Assembly (NCBI GenBank): GCA_048498995.1
Contig: JBEHWX010000053.1
Coordinates: forward strand, 1-40,376
Source: JBEHWX01 sp048498995
GTDB lineage: Bacteria > Bacteroidota > Ignavibacteria > OLB7
Direction of reading: 5' to 3'
Length of the DNA: 40,376 nt
Part shown: positions 19,771 to 28,118 of the stretch, one piece after another
How positions within the stretch are numbered: position 1 is the first letter of the stretch
Layout: every line of letters begins with the position of its first letter
Notes under the pieces: generated by a model
Database searches by the model: none
The model's input: the letters and a program-made list of their open reading frames with translations, nothing else
Told to the model about the DNA's origin: nothing
Made by a program: the position numbers and the translations under genes

Positions 19771-20724
19771 ATGAAACGATTTCCGCTACTTCTCATACTC
19801 ATGTGCGGTCTGCTTCTGATGACCGGCACCCAGCGCTCGGCGGCGCAGTTCACCGCCAAGCAGGGAATCGCCGCCGCGCAGAAGAAGGCCCAGGACTCGC
19901 TCGGCAGTGACGTCCAGCTCGTCTACATCGCCACGATCGGCAAGGTCGACGCGGGCGTGCTCACCTCCACCTTCCGTCTCGACGGCGCGGACGCCGGCAA
20001 GGCCGAGGCGTGGGGCTACGTCTTCCGCTCCCCGTCGAAGGAGCAGTACGTCACCTACATCTCGGTCTTCGGCGGCATCCTGGCCATCGAGCCGCCGGTG
20101 ACGATTCCGCTCGATCTGCTCCCCGGCGCCCAGCAGCTGGACATGACCCAGACCTACTCCAACAGCGATCAGCTCGTGATCCGTCTCAAGACGGACGCCA
20201 CGTTCAACGCATATCGCACCGCGTATCCCGATTCCCTCCCGTATCTGATCTCGCTCGGCCGCGTGCCGGCCACCGACTCGGTGCCGCTGCCGGGTGGCTT
20301 CGACGTGTCCCAGGGAATCTGGACCGTCACCTTCCCGGGGGGCGTCGGCGTTACCGGCATGGTCTGCTTCGTCGGCGCCGGTGACGGCACCGTCTACTGC
20401 CAGAACACGAACTTCGCCGCTGTTCCGGCCGAGGCCCGCTCGGCCACGCGCGGCACCGCCGACCTGGTCGTGGCGCCGAACCCGGCCAACGGCCGCACCC
20501 GCGTCTCGATCGATCTGCCGACCGGCTCCAGCATCCGGAGCGGCGTCGGTGTGGCGCTCTACGACGCCACCGGACGGAAGGTGATGGATCTGACCGGTGA
20601 GTTCGCGGCCAACGACTTCCGCTTCGTCGAGTTCGACGCCCAGCAGCTTCCGGCCGGCGTTTACTACGTGCGGGCCATCGGCGCCGACTGGAACGGCGTG
20701 AAGGGAGTGGTTGTACAGAAGTAA
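19771..20724 (+). CDS. Secreted protein of unknown function with T9SS sorting domain (cassette 2 cargo)
   Basis: 317 aa from ATG 19771, where a strong signal peptide begins (MKRFPLLLILMCGLLLMTG, cleavage near SAAQ-F); the frame is open upstream to 19702 without protein character. The middle (about 25-225) is not recognised; it contains AWGYVFRSPSKEQYVTYISV and is predicted soluble, rich in strands. The C-terminus is a clear type A T9SS sorting domain: LVVAPNPANGRTRVSIDLP, VALYDATGRKVMDL, LPAGVYYVRA, ending VVVQK. It is the last gene on this strand before a strong bidirectional hairpin and lies 236 bp after the second anti-sigma gene, giving the same gene order as cassette 1. Confidence 0.88.
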   Translation: MKRFPLLLILMCGLLLMTGTQRSAAQFTAKQGIAAAQKKAQDSLGSDVQLVYIATIGKVDAGVLTSTFRLDGADAGKAEAWGYVFRSPSKEQYVTYISVFGGILAIEPPVTIPLDLLPGAQQLDMTQTYSNSDQLVIRLKTDATFNAYRTAYPDSLPYLISLGRVPATDSVPLPGGFDVSQGIWTVTFPGGVGVTGMVCFVGAGDGTVYCQNTNFAAVPAEARSATRGTADLVVAPNPANGRTRVSIDLPTGSSIRSGVGVALYDATGRKVMDLTGEFAANDFRFVEFDAQQLPAGVYYVRAIGADWNGVKGVVVQK

Positions 20725-20771
20725 CGACCCGGTTCTACGAACGTATCGCCGGCTCGAGACGCCGGATATGA

Positions 20772-20804
20772 CGAAGGGGAAGCAGCACCGCTGCTTCCCC
20801 TTCG
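20772..20804. terminator. Bidirectional hairpin between convergent genes
   Basis: A perfect 15-bp stem (20772-20786 with 20790-20804, CGAAGGGGAAGCAGC and complement) closes a 3-nt loop. CTCGTTTC follows on the + strand. It lies 47 bp after the T9SS protein gene and 62 bp beyond the stop of the DUF4249 gene on the other strand, so it can serve both. Confidence 0.85.
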
Positions 20805-20866
20805 CTCGTTTCATACCGTCCGCCTCGGACAGGTCTCTGGTTGTCGTGTCGTGATCGCGCGGCCCC

Positions 20867-21733
20867 TCAGGGGCGCTTCTTCAGCACGAAGACCCGCTTC
20901 CGGGCGATCGCCGCGGAGGCGAACACGCCCACGCCCCCCTTCACGCTGCCGAGCCGCGTGTCGTACTGCGGGTTCTGCGCGAACTGCGTCATCTTGAACC
21001 AGTCGAGGAAGTTCGGGTCCGGAGCGTAGACGGTCACCTCCTGGAGCCCGTACCATTTGAAGGCGGCCCAGACCAGCGGCGTGCGGGTCCCCTGAAGAAA
21101 TCCCCACCGGGTCACGTCCTTGTAGTCCGGGGCGTTCTCCTCGAACGGGCGGGCGATCCTCACGTTCGGCTCGCGCGTCGGCGGGCGCAGGTAGCGTCCG
21201 TACTGAACGGTGTCGAGCGAGCGGACGCTGATCAGATACTCCTCGGTCTCCGGCGCGGCGCTCCAGGAAAGGCTCAGCGAGTCGGGCGGGCGCACCGTGT
21301 CGCTCGGCGGGTACTGGATCGTGTCGCGCGGCGGCTTGGTCCAGGCGATGCGCGAGGGGGTCTTGGTCTCGGCGGTCACCACCGCGCCGTCGGCGGCGTG
21401 GATCTCGATGCCGTAGACGGTTCCCGGCTGCACGCGCACGGTCGTATCAGGATAGTAATACTCGCCGACCAGGCTGTCGGGACGGTAGAGCAGGTGAAGG
21501 CGCTGGCCGTCGACGAGGATATCGACCTGCGCATCGGTCACCGCGCTGTTCCGGTATTGATAGACCTCGGTGGTCGGCTGCGTGAGCGTCACCTTGATCC
21601 CTTGAATCGGTTCGTCGACGGTGAGATAGCCCTGCAGGACATACTGCGGCACATAGGTGGTCGGTGGCGTATCCTCGCAGCCGACCAGGGCCAGTAGGGC
21701 GAGCGCGACGAGAGAAAGAATGCTCGTTTTCAT
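20867..21733 (-). CDS. DUF4249-family lipoprotein
   Basis: 288 aa. The signal peptide ILSLVALALLALVGC has a lipobox (LVGC), so it is a lipoprotein exported and probably anchored to the outer membrane. The body has the DUF4249 layout: an N-terminal beta-sandwich-like part (VLQGYLTVDEPIQGIKVTLT, AVTDAQVDILVDG), a Y-rich middle, then the C-terminal domain. DUF4249 proteins typically accompany TonB-dependent receptors, and here one is encoded 15 bp upstream on the same strand, so the pair is almost certainly one operon. Function unknown; a surface partner of the receptor is the reasonable guess. Confidence 0.85.
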   Translation of the reverse strand: MKTSILSLVALALLALVGCEDTPPTTYVPQYVLQGYLTVDEPIQGIKVTLTQPTTEVYQYRNSAVTDAQVDILVDGQRLHLLYRPDSLVGEYYYPDTTVRVQPGTVYGIEIHAADGAVVTAETKTPSRIAWTKPPRDTIQYPPSDTVRPPDSLSLSWSAAPETEEYLISVRSLDTVQYGRYLRPPTREPNVRIARPFEENAPDYKDVTRWGFLQGTRTPLVWAAFKWYGLQEVTVYAPDPNFLDWFKMTQFAQNPQYDTRLGSVKGGVGVFASAAIARKRVFVLKKRP

Positions 21734-21748
21734 GGATGATCCGCGGGC

Positions 21749-24019
21749 TTAAAACTTCACTTCGAGTGAGACCGTCGGCAGGATCGGCAGGAGGCGGAAA
21801 TCCACCACCTCGGTCAGATCCTTGCTCGTGTCGTAGTAACGGAACCAGATGTCGCGGCGGGAGTAGACGTTGTAGATGTCGATCAGCAGCCGCGACTGCA
21901 GACCGAAGATCGTCGTGTTGTAGTTGGCGTTCACGTTGAGCTGATGCGAGGGCGGCAGGCGCAGGCCGTAGCGCTCCAGCGGCACCGTCAGGTCCACGCC
22001 GGTCTGATCGCCCGGCATCAGGCTCCGGAAACGGGAGCTCGACCCGGTATACGATTGTCCCGTCTGGAACGTGAACGATGCCCCCACCTCCCAGGAATCG
22101 CTCAGCTTGTACTGCGCCACGATCTTCAGGTCGTGACGGCGGTCGTACTTCGGACGGAACTCCCGTCCGTCGTTGATGCTGTCGAAGCGGGCGGCCACCC
22201 AGCCGAGGCCATAGCCGATCCATCCGGTGAGATCCCCCGCCTTCTTCTGCAGGAAGATCTCCGCGCCGTAGGCCTTGCCGTTGCCGCTGAAGAACACGTC
22301 GGTGACGGTCTTCGGCGTGGTCTGGAACTGGTTGAATTCGCTGATGTCGTAGAGTGTCTTGTAGTAGAGGTCGACGTTGAAATCGTACCCCTCGATCGGC
22401 TGTGTCTCCACCGAGAGCACGTAGTGGATCGACTTGCTCGGGTTGACGGTCGAGTCGGTCGGCATCCAGGTATCGAAGAAGGAGAAGTCCGGCAGGGAGG
22501 CCAGGCGGAGATACTGATGATAGATACCCCAGGCCGCCTTCACCGCCAGGTTCTCCTGGATCTGGTAGCGGAGCGCCAGGCGCGGATCCCAGGTGATACG
22601 GTTGCTGAGCTGGAAATAATCGGCGCGCAGTCCCGCCTGGAGCGACAGCAGATCGGAGAGCTGGTAGTTGGCCTGCGTGAACCCGGCGTAGGTCCAGTCG
22701 TGCACGGTCAGGTTGGTGCTCCCCCCCTGGTTGGTGCCGCTCTGCGCGGTCGAATCCTTGGAGCCGGTGAAGTTCCGGAGATAGTCGAACGTGTAGCGGG
22801 TAATCTCGGTGCCGGCCTTCAGCGTGAGCGCGTTGGAGGCGAACCACTCCACGCTCGCCTTGCCGGTGTAATCGTGGATCTGGTTGTCGATGCTGAAGGC
22901 GAACCCGGACTGATCCCCCTCGAAGCCGCTCTTGTACTGGCTGGTGCTCAGGTTGACCACCGAGAAGAGGTTGTCGCCGAACAGGTGCGTCCAGCGGAGC
23001 GCGCCGGTGGTGTTGCCGATGCCGATGCCGAAGGAGACGCCGGTGCCGTCGAGCGTCAGCTTGTCGTGGCTTGTGAAGCCGCTGAGGAAGAGGATGTCGT
23101 TCGAGGAGATCGACTGCGAGATCTTGGCGTTCAGGTCGTAGAACCCGAAGCTCGGCAGCGGGTTGTCCGGATCCTCCGGCAGCAGGCCGAGGAGCAGATC
23201 CAGATAGGTGCGGCGGCCGCCGATGAACCAGGAGCCGTTACCGATCGGTCCCTGCAGCGAGGCGCGCGCCGAGATCAGCCCGAGCGACGCGGTCCCCTCG
23301 AAGTCGTTCTTGTTGCCATCCTTCTGCGTCAGGTCCACCACGGCCGAGAGGCGCCCGCCGTACTCGGCCGGGAATCCTCCCTTGATCAGGTCCACGTCCT
23401 TGATCGCGTCGGGATTGAAGGTGGAGAAGAACCCGAACAGGTGCGTCGGATTGTAGACGTTGGATCCGTCGATCAGCACCAGGTTCTGATCCGGGGAGCC
23501 GCCGCGGATATAGAGGCCGCTGGAGATCTGCGAGGAGGTGAGCACGCCGGGCAGAAACTGGAGCGAACGGAAGATGTCAGCCTCGCCGCCGATCCGGAGC
23601 TGCTGAAGCTGCTGGATCGGGATGTCGACGCGGCTGATCGTGATCTCCCGCTTCTCGAGCTCCTTGTCTGCCTGCACGATCACGTCATGCCCCTGCACCG
23701 ACTTCGGCGCCAGCACGATCGTCAGCTTCTTCGACTCTCCCTCGGCGAAGCTCACCTCGATCTCGCGGCGGTCGTAGCCGATGTAGCTGATCACCAGCGT
23801 CTGCTTGCCGGCCGGGATGTTGTTGATCGCGAAGAACCCGCTCTTGTTGGTCAGCGCGCCGAGCTTCGTCCCCTTCACGGCCACCGTCGCCGAGACCAGC
23901 GTCTCCCGCGAAAGGGAGTCGACCACGTAGCCGTTGAGCGTCGCGGTGCCGGACTGCTGGGCGCGCAGGCCCAGGGTCGCCGTCAGGAATAGAAGGGAGA
24001 GCATGAGGAGCCGGCGCAT
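21749..24019 (-). CDS. TonB-dependent outer-membrane receptor
   Basis: 756 aa from the ATG at 24019 (GGTGA about ten bases upstream, then the signal peptide LLMLSLLFLTATLGLRAQ); two in-frame ATGs at 24043 and 24058 are less likely. A carboxypeptidase-like regulatory domain (about 25-100, ATLNGYVVDSLSRETLVSAT, FFAINNIPAGKQTLVISYIG) precedes the plug (FRSLQFLPGVLTSSQISSGL, YIRGGSPDQNLVLIDG, KGGFPAEYGGRLSAVVDL) and a beta-barrel ending in VSLEVKF with terminal Phe. It should import a substrate across the outer membrane using TonB energy. Substrate unknown; no SusD partner is present, only the DUF4249 lipoprotein. Confidence 0.94.
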   Translation of the reverse strand: MRRLLMLSLLFLTATLGLRAQQSGTATLNGYVVDSLSRETLVSATVAVKGTKLGALTNKSGFFAINNIPAGKQTLVISYIGYDRREIEVSFAEGESKKLTIVLAPKSVQGHDVIVQADKELEKREITISRVDIPIQQLQQLRIGGEADIFRSLQFLPGVLTSSQISSGLYIRGGSPDQNLVLIDGSNVYNPTHLFGFFSTFNPDAIKDVDLIKGGFPAEYGGRLSAVVDLTQKDGNKNDFEGTASLGLISARASLQGPIGNGSWFIGGRRTYLDLLLGLLPEDPDNPLPSFGFYDLNAKISQSISSNDILFLSGFTSHDKLTLDGTGVSFGIGIGNTTGALRWTHLFGDNLFSVVNLSTSQYKSGFEGDQSGFAFSIDNQIHDYTGKASVEWFASNALTLKAGTEITRYTFDYLRNFTGSKDSTAQSGTNQGGSTNLTVHDWTYAGFTQANYQLSDLLSLQAGLRADYFQLSNRITWDPRLALRYQIQENLAVKAAWGIYHQYLRLASLPDFSFFDTWMPTDSTVNPSKSIHYVLSVETQPIEGYDFNVDLYYKTLYDISEFNQFQTTPKTVTDVFFSGNGKAYGAEIFLQKKAGDLTGWIGYGLGWVAARFDSINDGREFRPKYDRRHDLKIVAQYKLSDSWEVGASFTFQTGQSYTGSSSRFRSLMPGDQTGVDLTVPLERYGLRLPPSHQLNVNANYNTTIFGLQSRLLIDIYNVYSRRDIWFRYYDTSKDLTEVVDFRLLPILPTVSLEVKF

Positions 24020-24190
24020 GGTTGAATTGTCACCAGGCTTCATAGGAATCGAATGCATTGGATAATCGATATGCGCGGCGTGTCGCGCCGCGGCGCTGGG
24101 GGAATGAGGGTGCTACTTACTGATTTCCGCCCGACCTGTTGCGTGGGCTTGCAAAGGCTTACATGCGGTGTCGATGCGTGTCGGGATGCC

Positions 24191-24228
24191 GCTCCGGCGG
24201 CCCGCTCCGGCGGCCCGCTCCGGCGGCG
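24191..24228. repeat. 13-bp tandem repeat, three copies
   Basis: gctccggcggccc starts at 24191, 24204 and 24217 (last copy incomplete). It sits in the 278-bp gap upstream of the TonB receptor and downstream of the glycosyltransferase. A further short direct repeat, ccggatat, occurs nearby at about 24270 and 24292. No gene is visible in the gap. Confidence 0.75.
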
Positions 24229-24297
24229 CAAGGATATTTTCGAATTCTCGACGAGCCATATCCGTTGCACCGGATATAATGCCTGTCGCGCCGGATA

Positions 24298-25455
24298 TTA
24301 TCTGACGGTTCCCCGCTTCAGATCCTCGATCCGGTAGAAGCTGCCGCGCCAGCTCAGCCCGCCACGAAGTGATGTAACGATTGCCGAGCGAAGAAATGCT
24401 ACGGTGAACAGAATTACCGCCGCCGGATGCAGCGCGCCGATCCAGATCGGGAGCCGGTTCGAGCGGGCCGCCAGCGCGTAGACCGCCATGGCCGCGACGA
24501 TCGATCCGAGCGAGAGCCATCGCACCGTGGCCGACGCCGTGATCAGCGGCAGGGCGTAGGGGGCGAGCATCACGCCGAAAAAGAAGATGGTCGCCAGCAC
24601 GATCTTCAGCCAGCTGAAGTTCACCCCCGCGAATCCGCTCCGCTCCAGCCCCCGCACCACGTCGAGCGCCCCTTCCCGCCAGCGCACACGCACCTTGCCG
24701 GCCGAGTCGATCGCCATCGAGCGGCCGCCATGCTTCTTTGCCAGATAGCCGAGCTTCATGTCGTCGGCCACCTCCAGGCGGAGCGGCTCGTGGCCGCCGA
24801 AGCTGTCGTAGAGCCGTCGACGGATCATGTTGAAGGCCCCGATGCCGATGTAGGCGCGCAGCGAGCGGGATTCCACCCGCCAGGTCTGGAACGCCACCGA
24901 GAGGGCCGTGGCGAACAGCCCCAGCAGCGCCGCCTCCACGTAGCCGTGCCAGAGAAGCCGGGGAAAGAGCACCAGATGATCGGCGCCATCCCCCTCGGCG
25001 AAGCGCGCCGCCACCCGGAGCACGTCGGCGTCGAAGAGGACGTCGGCGTCGGTGAAGAGCAGCCATTCGCCGTCGGCCAGGGCGCTGCCGCGCCAGAGCG
25101 CGTGGCACTTGCCGAGCCATCCGGCCGGAAGCTCCGTCAGGTGGAGCACCCGGAGCCGGTCGGGAAACTCCCCGGCAAGCCGGTCGAGGATCTCCCCGGT
25201 CCGGTCGGTGGAGCGGTCGTCAACCGCCACCACGGTGAAGGCCGGGTAGTCGAGCTCCAGCAGCGAGCGCATCGCCGGCCCGATCGTCCCCTCCTCGTTC
25301 AGCGCCGCCACCACGATCGTGATCGAGGGCCAGCGCTCCGGCGGCGGCGGGGCATCCAGCGCGCTTCGTGAGCGGAGCGCGATCACGATCGCCAGCGTCA
25401 GCCAGACGAGGGTCCCCGCCAGGACCGCGAGGGCGTACCATTCCAGCGGCGTCAG
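24298..25455 (-). CDS. GT2-family membrane glycosyltransferase (HpnB-like)
   Basis: 385 aa if translation begins at the CTG at 25455-25453. An N-terminal hydrophobic helix (WYALAVLAGTLVWLTLAIVI) is followed by a GT-A catalytic domain: ITIVVAALNEEGTI (about 46-58), AVDDRSTDRTGEI, the metal-binding FTDADVLFD (about 134-142) and EVADDMKLGYLAKKHG. Three or four membrane helices close it. The layout resembles hopanoid-associated HpnB glycosyltransferases. The start is odd: GGGAGG lies five bases before the CTG, which overlaps the TGA of the hydrolase gene (CTGA), and no ATG/GTG/TTG gives a better N-terminus. The frame stays open far upstream, but there it is a shadow of the hydrolase. Confidence 0.85.
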   Translation of the reverse strand: MTPLEWYALAVLAGTLVWLTLAIVIALRSRSALDAPPPPERWPSITIVVAALNEEGTIGPAMRSLLELDYPAFTVVAVDDRSTDRTGEILDRLAGEFPDRLRVLHLTELPAGWLGKCHALWRGSALADGEWLLFTDADVLFDADVLRVAARFAEGDGADHLVLFPRLLWHGYVEAALLGLFATALSVAFQTWRVESRSLRAYIGIGAFNMIRRRLYDSFGGHEPLRLEVADDMKLGYLAKKHGGRSMAIDSAGKVRVRWREGALDVVRGLERSGFAGVNFSWLKIVLATIFFFGVMLAPYALPLITASATVRWLSLGSIVAAMAVYALAARSNRLPIWIGALHPAAVILFTVAFLRSAIVTSLRGGLSWRGSFYRIEDLKRGTVR

Positions 25456-26327
25456 TGGAGCCTCCCGTCGGCTTCTTCGAGAAAGTCGGTGATCGCCTCG
25501 AGCAGCTCGGCGCGATGCTGCCACATCACCAGATGCTCGCCATCCGGGAAGATCCGCTCCCGGTCCGGACGGAGCAGCTTCCGCATCTCGAGGAACTGCG
25601 CGTAGGGAATCACCCGGTCCCGCTCCGAGCCGATCAGGAGAAGCCGGTAGGGGCGCTCCCCGGCGACGGTCCGGATCGAGCGGCGGTAGGCATCGTAGTC
25701 GATCCCGGCCATCACCCCCAGGATCGCGTCGATCGCCTCCTTCCGGTCGAGCTCGTCGGCGATCTCCTCGGCTCGCTCCCGGCTGTAGGCGCGTCCGGCG
25801 CTCAGATGGGCCGCCCCGCGGATCATCCGCCGCCTCAACGAGGAGGGGAGCAGCTTCCAGAGCGCCGAGACCATCCGCCGGATCCAGGGAATGTAGGCCG
25901 GACGTCCCACCGGGGGGATGCGGTCGGCCAGCGGCGTGATCAGCGTGAGCGATCGGATCCGCTCCGGCGCCACGGCCGCCATCGTGATCGCCACGGCGCT
26001 CCCATAGGAGTGGGCGATCAGGTCGAACCGTCCGATACCCCGCATGTCGGCGGTGGCCAGCATCAGCCGGGCAACGCCGTCGAGCGTCAGCGGGGCGCCG
26101 TCGCGTGGCAGGGGGCTGGCGCCGAATCCTGGGAGGTCCACCGCCACCACCCGGCGCCGCTCGGCCAGCGGATCGAACAGCGGGCGCCAGAGCGTATGCG
26201 TGGCCGGGTTGCCGTGGACCAGAAGCGCGGGAGGCCCGCTCCCCCGACACCAGCAGTGGACGTCCGCGGCGCGGTAGGTCGAGGCGAGCGTCGGCGTGTC
26301 CGTCGTCGGCGTGTCCGTGTGGGTCAT
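25452..26327 (-). CDS. Alpha/beta-fold hydrolase
   Basis: 291 aa. It has oxyanion-hole HGNP (38-41), VVAVDLPGFGASP (about 60-72), nucleophile elbow AHSYGS with Ser107, an acid in GSERDRVIP and the catalytic His in DGEHLVMW, so the triad is complete. A cap domain lies between. Substrate cannot be told; many relatives act on small esters, epoxides or carbon-carbon bonds. The first 20 residues are Thr-rich and poorly conserved in character, so a slightly later start is possible, but ATG 26327 is the only ATG. Its stop codon overlaps the presumed start of the glycosyltransferase, which implies translational coupling. Confidence 0.9.
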   Translation of the reverse strand: MTHTDTPTTDTPTLASTYRAADVHCWCRGSGPPALLVHGNPATHTLWRPLFDPLAERRRVVAVDLPGFGASPLPRDGAPLTLDGVARLMLATADMRGIGRFDLIAHSYGSAVAITMAAVAPERIRSLTLITPLADRIPPVGRPAYIPWIRRMVSALWKLLPSSLRRRMIRGAAHLSAGRAYSRERAEEIADELDRKEAIDAILGVMAGIDYDAYRRSIRTVAGERPYRLLLIGSERDRVIPYAQFLEMRKLLRPDRERIFPDGEHLVMWQHRAELLEAITDFLEEADGRLH

Positions 26328-26589
26328 GACGTCGATGAGATCCGTCGGTTACAGTGCGAGCCACCCGTCCCGATCCGATGCGGGACGGCTTCTCCGGCGA
26401 GACGATGTCGGGCTCCGATGTAAATTGCGCGGCCGGAATCGGTCGGTACAACAGCTTCCGTACCGGAAGCATTCCCGCCGGCGTCGTGGCGATCGGCGTC
26501 GCGCCGGCCGGGAGCCGTTCGACCGCGGGCGGCCATCTCCGGCGCCCACGTTCCGTTCACGCGCGATCCGTTCATTCGTCCGGACCTTC

Positions 26590-27960
26590 ATGTCCACACG
26601 CCTCTCCCGCCAGTCGTGGCTTCGGCTGCTCGCCTGGGCGACGATCATCCGCCTCGTCGTCGTCTTCATCCTCCTCGGATCGATGCCCATGGTCTCCGAC
26701 GCCGCCTCCTACGCCGGCGAGGGGATGAAGATGGCCGCCTCCTTTCCGGGGACCGAGCCCTACTTCTGGCCGCCGGGGATGCCCTGGCTGCTGGGTCTCT
26801 TCTACCATCTGTTCGGGGAGGCGATCCTCGTTTCCCGCCTCGTCTCGCTCGGGCTGAGCGTGGCCGCCGTGGCCGCCGTGGCGCTCGTGGCGCAGGAGGT
26901 GACCAGCGATGTCCGCTCGGCGCGCGCGGCCGGATGGATCGCCGCGCTCTACCCGCCGTCGGTGATGATGGCCGGGCAGACCTATTCGCAGCTTCTGGCG
27001 ATGCTGGCGCTGACGCTGCTGGCCTACTGGATGTTGCGCGCCTTCGCCACCGGTCGCCTCGGATATTATGCGCTGGCCGGCATCGCCTACGGCGCCGGCG
27101 CGCTGGCGCGTCCGTCGATGCTGAGCGTGGCGCTGCCGATCGCGGTCGTCGCCGGCGTGGCGCTCCTGCGCGGCGCCGGGCGGACGTCGGTGCGGCACCC
27201 GCGCTCGACGATCGCCGGCGGCGCGCTGATGCTCGCGGTGGCGGCCCTGACGCTGTACCCGGCCCTGCGGCACAACCACGAGCTCGGCGCCGGCTGGAAC
27301 ATCTCGACCAACAACGAGCGGAACTTCTTCCTCGGCAACAACCGCTTCACCCCGGACTACAAGACCGGGCACATGGCCTGGCGCGGCGTGACCGAGCTGG
27401 AGCCGGCCGCGCGCGACTACATCCTGGAGCTGGAGCGGCGTCCCGATCCCCGCGCCGCGATGGCCGACGAGGCGGTCACCTACATCGAGGAGCACCCGCT
27501 GAACACGCTCTGGCGCACCTCGAACCGGATCCGCTCCTTCTGGGGATTCGATTACGTGATGTCCCGCTGGATCCAGCAGACCCACGGCTGGGGAAACCTC
27601 GGCCTCGGCGTCGCGATGCTCTTCGAGTCGGGCGGCTACTGCCTGGCGATGCTCCTGGTGATCGTCGGCATGCTGGTCGGCTGGCGGAAGGTGGAATCTC
27701 CCGGCCGCCTTTTCCTGGTCGGCGTGGTGCTGGCCTATCAGCTCCCGTACATGATCTCCTTCGCCTCCGGCATCTACCATTTCCCCGCCGTGGGGCTTCT
27801 CTTCCCCTGGGGAGGGATCGCGCTCGTTCACCTGCGGGAGCGGGGGATGGCCGGGCTTGCCGCGCTGATGCGGCGCAGATGGTTCTGGATCGCGGCCGGC
27901 ATCTTCCTGCTGATTCAGGTCGAGTACGCCTACTACACGATTCTCTACTATGACCGGTAA
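26590..27960 (+). CDS. Membrane glycosyltransferase, ArnT/PMT (GT39-like) family
   Basis: 456 aa from ATG 26590; the open frame reaches back to 26296 but lacks protein character there. It has about nine to ten transmembrane helices. After the first, the lumenal loop contains MVSDAASYAGEGMKM and TEPYFWPPGMPWLLGLFYHL, the acid-containing and PPG pattern of polyprenyl-phosphate-sugar-dependent transferases (PMT_2/ArnT type). NNERNFFLGNN lies in a large periplasmic loop. It likely moves a sugar from a lipid-linked donor to an envelope acceptor. It starts 262 bp from the hydrolase gene in the opposite direction. Acceptor and sugar unknown. Confidence 0.85.
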   Translation: MSTRLSRQSWLRLLAWATIIRLVVVFILLGSMPMVSDAASYAGEGMKMAASFPGTEPYFWPPGMPWLLGLFYHLFGEAILVSRLVSLGLSVAAVAAVALVAQEVTSDVRSARAAGWIAALYPPSVMMAGQTYSQLLAMLALTLLAYWMLRAFATGRLGYYALAGIAYGAGALARPSMLSVALPIAVVAGVALLRGAGRTSVRHPRSTIAGGALMLAVAALTLYPALRHNHELGAGWNISTNNERNFFLGNNRFTPDYKTGHMAWRGVTELEPAARDYILELERRPDPRAAMADEAVTYIEEHPLNTLWRTSNRIRSFWGFDYVMSRWIQQTHGWGNLGLGVAMLFESGGYCLAMLLVIVGMLVGWRKVESPGRLFLVGVVLAYQLPYMISFASGIYHFPAVGLLFPWGGIALVHLRERGMAGLAALMRRRWFWIAAGIFLLIQVEYAYYTILYYDR

Positions 27961-28016
27961 CCATGCCTCCCGCCTGACCGCGTGAATCGCAACGAGATAT
28001 GACCAGAGGCACGTGA

Positions 28017-28058
28017 AACGAGCGAGGCCCGGACCATCCGATCCGGGCCTCGCTCGTT
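28017..28058. terminator. Perfect 17-bp hairpin between convergent genes
   Basis: The arms 28017-28033 and 28042-28058 (aacgagcgaggcccgga and complement) enclose an 8-nt loop. It lies 57 bp after the GT39-like gene and 61 bp beyond the stop of the baeRF gene on the other strand, so it probably terminates both. CCTGTCG follows, with no T-tract. Confidence 0.85.
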
Positions 28059-28118
28059 CCTGTCGATCGCGGCGCCATCGCGATGAACGCGACGCCCGCT
28101 CATGGCGTTCCCATGCCG

